64,000 nucleotides of DNA from Paraburkholderia sp. PREW-6R (GTDB lineage Bacteria; Pseudomonadota; Gammaproteobacteria; Burkholderiales; Burkholderiaceae): contig NZ_CP155074.1 of NCBI RefSeq assembly GCF_039621805.1, positions 806,001 through 870,000 of the forward strand, read 5' to 3'. Under the pieces are notes generated by a model. It had not been told where the DNA came from and searched no databases. It saw nothing but the letters and a program-made list of their open reading frames with translations. Below are positions 32,889 to 42,342 of this stretch, one piece after another (position 1 is the first letter of the stretch; each line of letters opens with the position of its first letter). The position numbers and the translations under genes were made by a program.

Positions 32889-34742
32889 TCAGCCGGCCAG
32901 ACAGGCGACGATGGCTTGCTGAATGGCCGGCGCGCCGCCATTGCGCCAGCGCGCGAGCACGTGGCCGTCGGGACGGATCAGATAGACCGTGCCTGGTGTG
33001 GCGTCGAGCATCGCGTGCAGGTGCCCGGTCGTGTCGTAGAGAGGCAAGCTCGCTTGCGTCGGCAGGTCGGGCGTGCCCGAAAGCACCGTCACGCTTTTGA
33101 ACGGAATGCCGCGTGCGGCGAGCGTGTGCTGCGCCTGCTGCCAGGCCTCGTCGTGCGCATCGCTCTGTGCGGCGGATGGCTCGAAGCGCAGCGCGGTGAA
33201 GCAGGGCGCCAGCACGTCTGTCAGATGACACGCAGTCAGCGCGCCGTCGCTCTCGCGCGTCAGGCGGCATTCCGGCAACGCGGAGCCGGGCGCGGGTCCG
33301 CAACCGAATGCAGGGTCAGGTGTGGCGTCGACGCTCGGGTTCAGCGGCGATTCCCGATAGGCGATCGCATGCGTTTGCCGCGGATTGATCAGCGGACGCA
33401 CCTTCGGATGATGCGCGGCAAGACCGAGCACGGCCGTGCGCATCAGGTCGAACGCAAAGGAAGGCGGCGCCATGAACTCCGTGCTTTTCATCCCGTAGCT
33501 GAGATTTTCGCGGGCTGCGTACACGCGTTCGTCGCTGTAACTGTCGAGCAGTCGCGGGGATGCGGTGCCGTTGACCACGCAGCCGAGTTTCCAGCCGAGA
33601 TTGTCGGCGTCGTCGATGCCGGAGTTCGCGCCGCGCACGCCGAAAATCGGCACGAGGTGTGCGGCGTCGCCGGCGAAGAGCACCGGCCCGTGACGGTAGC
33701 GTTCGAGCGTCAGCGCGTTGGCCTTGTAGACCGTGATCCAGATCGGCGACCATTCGCCTGTTTCGCCCATTGAGTCGAGCACGCTCTGAACACGCGGCAT
33801 CACGTTCTGCGACTGGACCGCGGCCTCCGGGTCTTCGTCGTCGCGCAACTGGTAATCGATGCGCCAGACATTGTCGGGCTGCTTGTGGACCAGCACCGTG
33901 GAGCCGGGATTGGACGGCGGATCGAAGTAGGCAAGCCGTTCCGTCGCGCGATCGCTCTGCAATGCGATATCGACGATCACATAGCGGCCTTCATACGTCG
34001 TGCCGGTGAGCTTCACGCCGAGCGCGTCGCGCACGGTGCTGCGGCCGCCGTCGCACGCGACGACCCAGTCGGCGTCCATTTGCCAGGCTGTGCCGGCGTG
34101 GGCGCCTGCGATAGCGCCTGTTTTGCCTGCTGGCGTTGGGCGTGTTGTGCTGCTTGTAGTGCTTGTAGTGCTTGTAGTGCTTGTAGTGCTTGTAGTGCCG
34201 GCGCCGCCCGTTTGCAGGGTCAACGTTGCGCCAGAGCCCGCGCCTTCGACGCCATGCCGCTCGATTCCGGTCAAACGCGTCTGCCAGCGGATTTCGATCA
34301 GATCGCCATGCCGCTCCACTTCGTCCAGCAGCAACTGTTCGATCTGATACTGCGCAATATTGATCATCGGTGGCAACGATTGCTCGTCGTCCTGATGCAT
34401 GGTAAAGCGGAACACTTCGGCATCACGGTAGAAACTGCGGCCGCCCGTCCACGGCAAGCCTTTTTGCAGAAAGCCCTGCACCACGCCGAGACGTTTGAAA
34501 ATTTCCAGGCTGCGCCGCGAAATGCAGATGGCGCGACTACCGGTGCACACGCCGTCGTCAGCTTCGATCACCACCGAGCGCACACCCTGGCGCGCGAGCG
34601 CAAGCGCGAGCGTCAGGCCGACCGGACCGCCGCCGACAATCGCGACGGCGCGCCGCAACGGATCGCGGCCGTCGACGAGCGCGGGCACGACGCCCTCATA
34701 ACGGCGAGACGCAAAGGGATAAGGTTTGAAAGCGCGGCTCAT
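32889..34742 (-). CDS. FAD-dependent aromatic monooxygenase (MhpA/PheA type) with tandem-repeat insert
   Basis: A 617-residue flavoprotein hydroxylase. The FAD motif is AIVGGGPVGLTLALALARQG (~residue 32), the DG motif is VVACDGGRSTVRDALG, and GPVLFAGDAAHLVPIFGVRG is the second FAD signature. The C-terminal ~130 residues form the thioredoxin-like domain of phenol hydroxylase-type enzymes. Similar proteins hydroxylate phenolic acids; the substrate is unknown. The ATG at 34742 has AGGAGA six bases upstream. Oddity: residues ~183-197 are five TTS triplets encoded by a 9-bp tandem repeat just before the DG motif, in a loop normally short. It is co-directional with DUF2783; a LysR gene lies upstream. 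Confidence 0.9.
   Translation of the reverse strand: MSRAFKPYPFASRRYEGVVPALVDGRDPLRRAVAIVGGGPVGLTLALALARQGVRSVVIEADDGVCTGSRAICISRRSLEIFKRLGVVQGFLQKGLPWTGGRSFYRDAEVFRFTMHQDDEQSLPPMINIAQYQIEQLLLDEVERHGDLIEIRWQTRLTGIERHGVEGAGSGATLTLQTGGAGTTSTTSTTSTTSTTSSTTRPTPAGKTGAIAGAHAGTAWQMDADWVVACDGGRSTVRDALGVKLTGTTYEGRYVIVDIALQSDRATERLAYFDPPSNPGSTVLVHKQPDNVWRIDYQLRDDEDPEAAVQSQNVMPRVQSVLDSMGETGEWSPIWITVYKANALTLERYRHGPVLFAGDAAHLVPIFGVRGANSGIDDADNLGWKLGCVVNGTASPRLLDSYSDERVYAARENLSYGMKSTEFMAPPSFAFDLMRTAVLGLAAHHPKVRPLINPRQTHAIAYRESPLNPSVDATPDPAFGCGPAPGSALPECRLTRESDGALTACHLTDVLAPCFTALRFEPSAAQSDAHDEAWQQAQHTLAARGIPFKSVTVLSGTPDLPTQASLPLYDTTGHLHAMLDATPGTVYLIRPDGHVLARWRNGGAPAIQQAIVACLAG
34153..34197 (-). repeat. 9-bp tandem repeat, five copies, inside the monooxygenase gene
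   Basis: Five exact copies of cttgtagtg (plus strand), encoding Thr-Thr-Ser each on the minus strand. The unit is a multiple of three, so copy-number change alters length without breaking the frame. Partial copies flank it. Confidence 0.95.
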
Positions 34743-34911
34743 GCCTGTCTCCTGATTGTTCACGCCGACTGCTTGCGCGGCCGAATGTGTCGGCACTTGC
34801 CCGGCGGCGGATCGATAAGGAAGTATGAAGGCGTGGCAACGCGGGCGTGTCCTCATTTTGGGTACAGACGACCGTGCCGTCGGCCAGCCAGGCGCCGTGC
34901 CGCGCGCGTAG

Positions 34912-35892
34912 CTACGCGGCGCGTGTAGCGGAGGGAAGAGCGGCGGGCTGAGCGGCAGGATAAGCGGCAGACTGAGCGCTCGTCAGACATTCCGCGTTGG
35001 AACGGAACCACGCGATAGAGAAGTCGACGAAAGAGCGCGTTTTCGCGGAAATATGGCGACGGTCCGCATAGACGATCGCCAGTTCCTTTTCGGCATTCAT
35101 GATGCGGAAATCGGCGAGCAGCGGCAGCAGTGCGCCGTTGCGCAGGTCGCCGATCACGTGGTTTTCGGGCAGCACCGCGATGCCCATGCCGGCGAGCGCG
35201 GCATGCCGAAGCATCACCGCGTTGTTGACGGCCAGCGTAGCTTCGAGCGTGACGTGCGTTTCATGCCCGTCCGGCGAAAGGAACTGCCAGTTGCCGTCCT
35301 GCCCGACGGCCGTGAGCGACAGGAACGTGTGCGCGGTCAGGTCCGAGGGTTTGAGCGGCTTACCCTTTGCGTCGAGATACGCGGGCGACGCCACGGCGAC
35401 CGGCCGCACGTTCAATAGCGGACGCTTGATGAGCGTGGTGCCGCTGATCTGCCGTGGCTGGACGATGCCTACGTCGAAACCCTCGCGCACGAAATCCACG
35501 TGCTGATGCAGCAGCGTGATCGCGAGTTTGACGCTGGGGTACATCTGCAGGTACTGCTGCAACAACGGCGTCAGACTCGACAGCGAAAAAGACGCACCAG
35601 CGGCGACTTTCAGCGTACCCGATGGCTCGGTTGCGCCGCGGATCGCGACTGATTCGATTTCTTCGATCTCGTCGAGAATGGACCTGCAACCTTTGGCGTA
35701 AAGCTCGCCTTCTTCGGTCATGGAGAGCGTGCGGGTATTGCGGTTGACGAGCCGTGTATTGAGATGCGCCTCCAGTTGCTCAAGATAACGCGTCACCATG
35801 GCGTTTGAAATGCCGAGATTGGCGGCCGCCTGTCCAAACGACATGGTTTCGGCGATATTGATCAGAACTTTCATTGCCTGAAGTTGATTCAT
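34912..35892 (-). CDS. LysR-family transcriptional regulator
   Basis: A 326-residue LysR regulator. The HTH (MNQLQAMKVLINIAETMSFG, NAMVTRYLEQLEAHLNTRLV) fills residues 1-60; the effector domain contains TLKVAAGASFSLSSLTPLLQ and FDVGIVQP. The start at 35892 is chosen because it gives the normal family N-terminus; an upstream frame adds 30 unrelated residues. The C-terminus has an Ala/Pro repeat tail (AAYPAAQPAALPSATRAA) beyond the fold. It lies 170 bp upstream of the monooxygenase gene on the same strand, with the porin promoter on the other side; either could be a target. Confidence 0.88.
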   Translation of the reverse strand: MNQLQAMKVLINIAETMSFGQAAANLGISNAMVTRYLEQLEAHLNTRLVNRNTRTLSMTEEGELYAKGCRSILDEIEEIESVAIRGATEPSGTLKVAAGASFSLSSLTPLLQQYLQMYPSVKLAITLLHQHVDFVREGFDVGIVQPRQISGTTLIKRPLLNVRPVAVASPAYLDAKGKPLKPSDLTAHTFLSLTAVGQDGNWQFLSPDGHETHVTLEATLAVNNAVMLRHAALAGMGIAVLPENHVIGDLRNGALLPLLADFRIMNAEKELAIVYADRRHISAKTRSFVDFSIAWFRSNAECLTSAQSAAYPAAQPAALPSATRAA

Positions 35893-36343
35893 GCTGATTC
35901 CAGCTTTAACGGATAAATGGCAGGGGAGATAAGTGTATGGGGCGTTTTTGACCAGTTTTTTTAAATTCGATTTTTTACACAAAGTGTTTTGATCAATTTT
36001 GTAATATTCCAGGGTATCGTTAATTCCTTCTCAAAAAAAGACGGTGAATTCGTGTTGTGGGAAGTAAGCAACGAAGACCCACCACAGCGGCTTTGTTAGA
36101 AGGCGCCAAAGTGTTGTCTGATAAGGATTATCCTAATTAAAGCGCATGCTTCGATTAACGCTGAAAATAGTTTTGCGTATTCGTGGCTGATGGCTGAAAG
36201 AAAGAAGCCACTAAGATTCTGATTCTACGTTGTGCGCACTATCCGGACGTATCGCGAACTGAAATCCGGAAAGTGACGGCAGCGTTTGGCAATGTCCGGC
36301 CTCGTTGCGCGCCGGGTTCAAGAATCTAACGCAAGGCATTCAA
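35893..36343. other. 451-bp AT-rich intergenic region before the porin gene
   Basis: No gene is visible. The sequence is clearly more AT-rich than its surroundings, with A/T runs at 35955-36030. It contains an 11-bp palindrome AGGATTATCCT (36124-36134). As porin genes are strongly and multiply regulated, it probably holds the LysR promoter and a complex porin promoter, but I cannot assign -35/-10 boxes with confidence. Confidence 0.45.
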
Positions 36344-37507
36344 ATGAAAAAAATCCTTATTGCTACCGCTGTATCCGCCACGTGCGTGGGCGCCGCACAC
36401 GCGCAAAGCAGCGTCACGCTTTACGGCATTATCGACGCGGGTCTGACCTATGTGAGCAATGAGGCCAGTTCGTCGTCGCAGATTACGCCGGACGGACGTC
36501 TTACCGGTGGCAAGGCGGTCGTCGCGATGACCGGCAGCAACGTGGAAGACAGCCGTTGGGGACTGAGCGGCGTCGAAGACCTGGGCGGCGGCCTTAAAGC
36601 GGTGTTCCGGCTCGAAAGCGGCTTCAATATTGCGAACGGCAGCCAGGTCCAGTCGAACACGCTGTTCAACCGCCAGGCTTACGTAGGTCTGTCGAGCGAC
36701 GTGGGCACGCTCACGTTCGGCCGCCAGTACGACTCGGTGGTCGACTATCTGAGCCCGCTCACCGCCGCGGGGAGCTGGGGCGGCACATACTTCGCGCATC
36801 GGGGCGACAACGACAATGCGGATGCGTCGATCAGTGTGAACAACTCGGTCAAGTTCCAGAGCGCGAACTATGCCGGCTTGTCATTTAGCGGGCTGTATGG
36901 TTTCTCGAATCAGGCGGGTTTTGCGGATAACCGTGCTTATAGCGTAGGCGCCGGCTACACAATCGCTGGTTTGAAGCTGGGTGCAGGTTATCTGCAATAC
37001 CAGGGCATGGACCTGAACCAGAGCAGCGGCGCGATCGAAGGCGGCACGTTCGCGGCGTCGGCACTGAGCGGCGTGCAGAACCAGCGCACGTGGGGCGCTG
37101 GCGGAAGCTATGATTTCGGCCCGTTCGTCGTGGGCGCCGTGTTCACGCAGAGCCGCTTCCAGGACAAACTGGCCGATAGCTCGGTCCGCTTTAACAACTA
37201 CGAGGTCAACGCTCGCTACAACGTCACGCCGGCTTTGGGGCTGGGCGTCGCCTACACGTACACGCAGTCACTGCGCGCAGCGCCTGGTACGACCGACTCC
37301 GATACCGGCGCGGCACACTGGAATCAGTTGGGTCTGCAGGCCGACTATTCGCTGTCTCGCCGTACCGACGTCTACGCCGAGGCGGTGACGCAACTCGGCG
37401 CGAACAACAGCCGCGGCGTGAACATGGCGCAGGTCTACGGCACGTCCGAGCCGTCCACGTCGAGAAGCCAGTTCGTCTTCACGACCGGTATCCGCCACCG
37501 CTTCTGA
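36344..37507 (+). CDS. outer-membrane general porin, OmpC-like (porin_4 family)
   Basis: A 387-residue beta-barrel porin. Residues 1-20 are a signal peptide (MKKILIATAVSATCVGAAHA), and the mature protein begins QSSVTLYGIIDAGLTYVSN, the hallmark of Burkholderiaceae trimeric porins. NVEDSRWGLSGVEDLGGGLKAVFRLESGF, in which the constriction-loop strands begin, is intact, and the protein ends with a C-terminal Phe (GIRHRF) recognised by the Bam complex. It should allow passive diffusion of small polar solutes. It is a single gene with a long AT-rich upstream region; hairpin sequence 37550-37576 lies behind it. Confidence 0.94.
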   Translation: MKKILIATAVSATCVGAAHAQSSVTLYGIIDAGLTYVSNEASSSSQITPDGRLTGGKAVVAMTGSNVEDSRWGLSGVEDLGGGLKAVFRLESGFNIANGSQVQSNTLFNRQAYVGLSSDVGTLTFGRQYDSVVDYLSPLTAAGSWGGTYFAHRGDNDNADASISVNNSVKFQSANYAGLSFSGLYGFSNQAGFADNRAYSVGAGYTIAGLKLGAGYLQYQGMDLNQSSGAIEGGTFAASALSGVQNQRTWGAGGSYDFGPFVVGAVFTQSRFQDKLADSSVRFNNYEVNARYNVTPALGLGVAYTYTQSLRAAPGTTDSDTGAAHWNQLGLQADYSLSRRTDVYAEAVTQLGANNSRGVNMAQVYGTSEPSTSRSQFVFTTGIRHRF

Positions 37508-37549
37508 TCGACAGGCGGCCGTACTTCGTTCAGGCGTCGCACGGTTTAG

Positions 37550-37576
37550 CTCGTCGGACGTGGCCTGTCTGACGAG
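37550..37576. other. hairpin between convergent porin and AI-2E-family genes
   Basis: CTCGTCGGAC pairs with GTCTGACGAG in a 10-bp stem (one G-T pair) and 7-base loop. No T-run follows on either strand, so it is at best a weak terminator. Confidence 0.35.
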
Positions 37577-37602
37577 ATGCCTGCCTGACGACGAGGCTGC
37601 CT

Positions 37603-39582
37603 TCAATCGGCGCCGGCCGTGTGCGCGACAGCGTGCGTGTACTGCACACTGGCGGCGAGCTGACACTCTTCGATCATCGCGCGAAAGGTGGGTGCCGCGT
37701 GCGAAGCGCCGGTCGCGCTCATTTCGGCGCCGCCCTCGGGCGCACCGCCAACGCCTACTACGAGCGTCGCGCGCGGCCGCCACTCGCGCGTGCGCCGCAG
37801 CATGTTGCGCAGATAGGGCGGCGATTCAGGTGCATCGAGCGAAACGATGCAGATGATCGGCGCGTCCCTGAAGCTCGGCTCGTCGGCGCGGGCACTGCGA
37901 TAGCCGGAGTGCGTCGCCATCACCGGCGCAAGGCCCTGGCGGGCAAGTAACTGCACGGCAATGGCCGTCGTCACCTCGTCGAATGCGCCGCGTCCGGGCA
38001 CGCATAGCACGGAGGTCCTGTTCGCTTCGCTATCGGAAGACGTTGTGTGCGCCTGTGACTGGGCGGAGGCGGGGGTCGTGGTGTGCGCGTCTTGCGGCTC
38101 GCCATGATCCGCTGATGCGGAGCCGGGCAACGCTCCCGGCGGTTCCGCAGGCTCGGCGCGGAGCAGCCGGTCGGGCAGCCCGTCCGCAATTTCCAGGTTT
38201 TCGACGATGTCCACCAGCGATTCGTTGATGCGCGCCAACTGGTCCGGCATCAACACGCCGCGCGTTGCGTCGTTGCGGGCGAGCTTGAGGCCTTCGAGCG
38301 CGACCTTGTCGTAATAGTCGATCAGCGACATCTCGCGCAACAGACGCTCGGCCTGCACGATTGCTTCGTGTGGGTCGTCCGCGAGGAGCCGCTGATAAAA
38401 GTTCTGCGCCGGCGTGAGTGCAGGCTGATCGCCAAGCAGCACTGTGAGAAAGTTCAGGCGGTCGGCATAGCGTCCGAGCGTCACCACGCACAGCGTGAGC
38501 GGCGTGGACAGCACGAGACCGATTGGCCCCCACAGCCAGCTCCAGAAAATCGCCGCGACTACCACCGCGAGCGGAGAAAGGCCCGAGCGGTGTCCGTAGA
38601 GCAGCGGCTCGGCAATCTGTCCGGCCACGACATCCACGACGGCGAACAGGATCAGCGTATAGACCGCCATGGTCCATTGCGGCTGGATGGCGGCTGCGAG
38701 AAAGACCGCGAGAAGCGCCGCGATCCAGATGCCGATGTACGGCACGAAGCGCAGCAACGCGGCAATCACGCCAAACAGCAGCGCGCCCGGCACACCGATG
38801 ATGGCAAGACCAATCGCGATCACGCCGCCCGCACTCAGATTCACGCCGAGTTGCGCGACGAAGTAGCGGCTGAGCCGCACCGCGGCGTCATTGATCGCGG
38901 TCGTGGTCCGGTGCAGATCGCGCGAGCCGAACAGGCTGATCAGCCGGTCGCGCAAGTCCTCGCGTTGCAACAGAATGAAAATCGTCACGACGAGCACGAT
39001 GAAAGTCGTCTCGATCGGCGCGATGGCTGGCGACAGCGCGCGCTGTGCGAGCTGCATCGGCGTGGGCGACGGTTCGTGCACCTCGACTGGCGTCGGCACG
39101 GCCGGCGCATTGCGCGCAGCACGCCCTCTCGGCGCCGGCGGGTTCGGCCGCGTGGGTGCGACGCGCTGCAATGCGGCCGCGGCACGGCTCATCATTGAAT
39201 CCGCGCGGCCTACGGTTTTTTCCTGGATCGTCTCGACCTTCTGCTCGATCGCCACCTGATACTGCGGCAGGTCGCCAGCCAGTTGCACCAGTTGCGCACC
39301 GATCAGGCCGCCGACCGCCAGCAGACTCGCCAGAGCAAATATCACGGCGATGAAAATGGACGGCAATTGCCCCATGTGCAGCCGTCGCAGCATCTGGACG
39401 AGTGGCGCGAGCAGAAAACTGAGCAGCACGGACAGCGTGATTGGAATCAGCACCTCGCGGCCGAAATACAGCGCGCATACCACGACGACGCCCGTGATGA
39501 CCGACGCGAGCCCGTGCAGACTCGGCGTGCCCGGCGGGTAGACGCGATTCGGCCGCCCATGCGGCGGTAGCGATATTTTCAT
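37603..39582 (-). CDS. AI-2E family transporter (PerM/YdiK-like) with extra C-terminal domain
   Basis: A 659-residue inner-membrane protein. Residues ~20-400 form the AI-2E exporter/PerM fold with about eight helices (VITGVVVVCALYFGREVLIP, then FVPYIGIWIAALLAVFLAAA, and GPIGLVLSTPLTLCVVTLGR). The family is named after TqsA, but most members have other or unknown substrates, for example sodium/proton exchange. The normal length is about 350-400. The following ~260 residues are cytoplasmic: a helical part (NFYQRLLADDPHEAIVQAER), an acidic/Ala linker and a Rossmann-like end (SVLCVPGRGAFDEVTTAIAV, then APIICIVSLDAPE). The ATG at 39582 has GGAAAG seven bases upstream; the GTG two codons earlier is less likely. 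Confidence 0.85.
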   Translation of the reverse strand: MKISLPPHGRPNRVYPPGTPSLHGLASVITGVVVVCALYFGREVLIPITLSVLLSFLLAPLVQMLRRLHMGQLPSIFIAVIFALASLLAVGGLIGAQLVQLAGDLPQYQVAIEQKVETIQEKTVGRADSMMSRAAAALQRVAPTRPNPPAPRGRAARNAPAVPTPVEVHEPSPTPMQLAQRALSPAIAPIETTFIVLVVTIFILLQREDLRDRLISLFGSRDLHRTTTAINDAAVRLSRYFVAQLGVNLSAGGVIAIGLAIIGVPGALLFGVIAALLRFVPYIGIWIAALLAVFLAAAIQPQWTMAVYTLILFAVVDVVAGQIAEPLLYGHRSGLSPLAVVVAAIFWSWLWGPIGLVLSTPLTLCVVTLGRYADRLNFLTVLLGDQPALTPAQNFYQRLLADDPHEAIVQAERLLREMSLIDYYDKVALEGLKLARNDATRGVLMPDQLARINESLVDIVENLEIADGLPDRLLRAEPAEPPGALPGSASADHGEPQDAHTTTPASAQSQAHTTSSDSEANRTSVLCVPGRGAFDEVTTAIAVQLLARQGLAPVMATHSGYRSARADEPSFRDAPIICIVSLDAPESPPYLRNMLRRTREWRPRATLVVGVGGAPEGGAEMSATGASHAAPTFRAMIEECQLAASVQYTHAVAHTAGAD

Positions 39583-39680
39583 GAACACACTTTCCGGTGA
39601 ATGGCGCGATCGCCCGGTCCGTTACACGGGCGGGATGCTACGGCTAGCTATGCGCTAAAGCAAGTCATATGCCCGCATGT

Positions 39681-40961
39681 TTATCCCACATGCATTCTCA
39701 GCAGCTCGAACAGTTGCGACGCCGTATAGAGCAGCAAGCCGATGAAACCGCCAACCAGCGTCCCGTTGATCCTGATGTACTGCAGATCCTTGCCGATGTT
39801 CAACTCGATGTGCCGTGACATTTCGCGGGCGTCCCAGTTCTTGACCGTATCGCTGATATGGCGTGTGAGGAATTGCGCGAATTCCGGCGCCATTGCGCGT
39901 GCTGCGTCTTCCAGGTGATCGTTCAGCGACTGACGCAGCGCGGGATCACGCGCCAGTTCGCGCCCCACCCATTGGCCCATTGCCATCACGCGTGCATGCA
40001 ACGCCGAATCGCTGCTTTGCAGGTCGCGTTTGAGCCATGCGCGCAACTCGCCCCACATGTCCTTGACGTATGTGCCGAGCGCGTCGCTTTCCACCAGATA
40101 GCGCTTCACCTCCTCGCCCTTGTGCAGGAACGCCGGGTCGGACTTGAGCTTCACGATGAGCTTCTGCACAGCGTCGTCGAACTTCTGCCGAAGCTCGTGC
40201 GTGGGATTCTCGCTGATCTGTTCGAGCATGCGGTTCACCGCGCCAGCGATGGCGTCCGCGCCTTTTTCCCCGAGCCACGCGGACGGCAGTATCCGCTCCA
40301 TTTTCGGATACTCGCCTTTCACCCAGTCGACGATTCGTTCCGCGATGAATTCGCGCGCGTGCGGTTCCTGCAGCAACGCCAGCACCTGCCCGATAGCCGC
40401 GTCGAGCAGCGCCTGGTGGCGTCCGTCTTTGGTGAGGGTGTCGAGAATGGTGCCCATCGACTGCGACAGATCGACTTTGGCCAGCACGTCGCGCAGCGCA
40501 TCCTTGATGAATACCTGGATGCGCACGTCGTCGGTCAGCTCGAGTATTCCGCCCGTGAGTCTGACGACATAGTCGCCAAGACGCGCGGCGTTCGCCGGCT
40601 CGGTGAGCCAGCGGGTGATGCTGCGCGCCGGGTCGTATTTCTGGATCAGACCGACGAGCGAGGGCACGTCGAGAAATTTGTCCTGCACGAAAACGGCGAG
40701 GTTGTCGGCGATCTTGTGCTTGTTCCTCGGAATGATCGCGGTGTGCGCCGATACGACCGGAATGGGCACGCGGCGAAAAAGTGCGGCCACCGCGAACCAG
40801 TCGGCGAGCGCGCCCACCATTGCCGCCTCTGCAATCGCCTTGACGCCATCCACCCATAATCCGCGCGGCATGAATGCCGTGACGACGAAGATGCACGCAG
40901 CGGCCAGCAGGAGCAGCAGCGGCAAGCGCTTGGCCTTTTTCAACTCGATTGACTTGTTCAT
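39681..40961 (-). CDS. DUF445 family membrane protein
   Basis: A 426-residue protein with one membrane span near the N-terminus (LPLLLLLAAACIFVVTAFMP), a long helical middle, and a second span at the end (VGGFIGLLLYTASQLFELL). It matches DUF445 (YjiN-like) by ALADWFAVAALFRRVPIPV and the HTAIIPRNKHKIADNLAVFV region. The function of the family is unknown. The ATG at 40961 is chosen because the frame upstream is Arg/Cys-rich and unrelated. It is the only gene between the AI-2E-family gene and the divergent nuclease pair. Confidence 0.85.
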   Translation of the reverse strand: MNKSIELKKAKRLPLLLLLAAACIFVVTAFMPRGLWVDGVKAIAEAAMVGALADWFAVAALFRRVPIPVVSAHTAIIPRNKHKIADNLAVFVQDKFLDVPSLVGLIQKYDPARSITRWLTEPANAARLGDYVVRLTGGILELTDDVRIQVFIKDALRDVLAKVDLSQSMGTILDTLTKDGRHQALLDAAIGQVLALLQEPHAREFIAERIVDWVKGEYPKMERILPSAWLGEKGADAIAGAVNRMLEQISENPTHELRQKFDDAVQKLIVKLKSDPAFLHKGEEVKRYLVESDALGTYVKDMWGELRAWLKRDLQSSDSALHARVMAMGQWVGRELARDPALRQSLNDHLEDAARAMAPEFAQFLTRHISDTVKNWDAREMSRHIELNIGKDLQYIRINGTLVGGFIGLLLYTASQLFELLRMHVG

Positions 40962-41199
40962 CGGCAGCGGCGCAACAGGGCGGCAGGTACGTTTCCAGAA
41001 CCGCGAGTGTAGCGCCGCGCGCCACGCAACGGACGAGGCGTTGCAATGATTGCGCTGTCCTATGACTTCTGGACAATCCCATCTGGGGCACGCTTTGCAT
41101 CGTTGACGCGGTAACATTCATGGCTTGACTGCGAGCGTCAGCGCCCGCGGATAACTCGCAACATCGGGCAACTCGGGCGTTAAGAGTAGGGGAGGCACA

Positions 41200-42342
41200 G
41201 TGATCAGGTTCCTGCACACCGCAGACTGGCAGATCGGCACGCAATTCGGCCAGTTCGAGCCGGACGAGGCGGCGCATCTTGCCGAAGCGCGCTTCGAGAC
41301 AGTGCGCCGGATCGCCGGGGAAGCGGCGGCGCGCAAGGTCGACGCGGTGCTCGTCGCGGGCGACGTATTCGACCTGCAGACCGTTTCGGATACGGTGATC
41401 CGCCGCCTGTTCGGCGCGCTGCAAGGCTTTTCCGGACCATGGATCATGCTGCCGGGCAACCACGACGCCGCGCTCGTCGAAAGCGTATGGACGCGCGCGC
41501 AGCGTCTTGGCTGCATCCCGCCGAATGTGCGCGTCGCGCTCGCACCCGGTGTGATCGCGCTGGAGTCGTGCCGCAGTGCATTCCTGTGTGCGCCGCTGAC
41601 CCAGCGCATCACGTACGACGACACGACCGGCTTCTTCGACACCACGGAAACACCTGCCGGCTATCACCGTGTGGGGCTCGCTCACGGCAGCATGAGCGGC
41701 ATCCTGCAGGAAGGCATCGACTCGTCGAACCCGATTTCGCCGACCCGTGCCGTGAGTGCGCGGCTCGACTATCTGGCGCTCGGCGACTGGCACGGTCACC
41801 TGCGCGTGGACGAACGCACGTGGTACGCCGGCACGCACGAGCAGGACCGTTTTCGTGCGAACGATCCCGGTTTCGTGCTCGACGTCACGCTGGACGAGCC
41901 GGGTGCGCCGCCACGCGTGGAGCCGGTGCGGGTCGGCAAATACCGGTGGCACCGCTGGGAGGAAACGATCTCCGTGCCAACCGACATCGATTCGTTACAG
42001 GCGCGCCTCGCCGGGATGAGCAGTCACGACGTGCTTCGGCTGGTGGTGACCGGCACCGCCACACTGGCGGATGCACAAAGGCTGCACGTGGCCGTGGAGG
42101 AAACGCGCGCCCGCGTGCGTGCGCTGCGTGTCGACCTGGGCGCGCTGCAGGTTTTGCCCACCGCGGACGACCTGGCCGAACTCGGCGCGCAGAGCGGCTA
42201 TCTCGCGAAAGTCGTCGCACGGCTGCGCGCCATGCAGGAAGACCCGCACTCCGATCCGCAAACGCTCCGGCGAGCGGCCGAGGCATTGCTGCTTCTGGCG
42301 CGGTTTCAGCGTGATTTGCCGCGCGAAGCGAGGTCCGCATGA
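41200..42342 (+). CDS. SbcD/YhaO-like metallophosphoesterase nuclease
   Basis: A 380-residue calcineurin-like phosphoesterase. The metal motifs appear in order: HTADWQIGT (D-x-H replaced by D-x-Q, as in YhaO-type proteins), VAGDVFDLQ, LPGNHDA and LGDWHGH. These define the Mre11/SbcD nuclease core. The rest is a cap and a C-terminal helical region that should contact the ATPase. The start is GTG with GGGGAGG five bases upstream. The stop codon overlaps the next ATG (ATGA), so it is made together with the SMC-like partner. A role in DNA end processing or repair is inferred from the pair. Confidence 0.87.
   Translation: MIRFLHTADWQIGTQFGQFEPDEAAHLAEARFETVRRIAGEAAARKVDAVLVAGDVFDLQTVSDTVIRRLFGALQGFSGPWIMLPGNHDAALVESVWTRAQRLGCIPPNVRVALAPGVIALESCRSAFLCAPLTQRITYDDTTGFFDTTETPAGYHRVGLAHGSMSGILQEGIDSSNPISPTRAVSARLDYLALGDWHGHLRVDERTWYAGTHEQDRFRANDPGFVLDVTLDEPGAPPRVEPVRVGKYRWHRWEETISVPTDIDSLQARLAGMSSHDVLRLVVTGTATLADAQRLHVAVEETRARVRALRVDLGALQVLPTADDLAELGAQSGYLAKVVARLRAMQEDPHSDPQTLRRAAEALLLLARFQRDLPREARSA

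Noticed and set aside
37550..37576. Rho-independent terminator for the porin gene
   Set aside because: The stem is good, but no T-run follows on either strand, so it is listed only as a hairpin.
39946..41952. 668-codon minus-strand frame spanning the DUF445 gene and the SbcD-like gene
   Set aside because: It runs through two real genes on different strands and has low-complexity composition.
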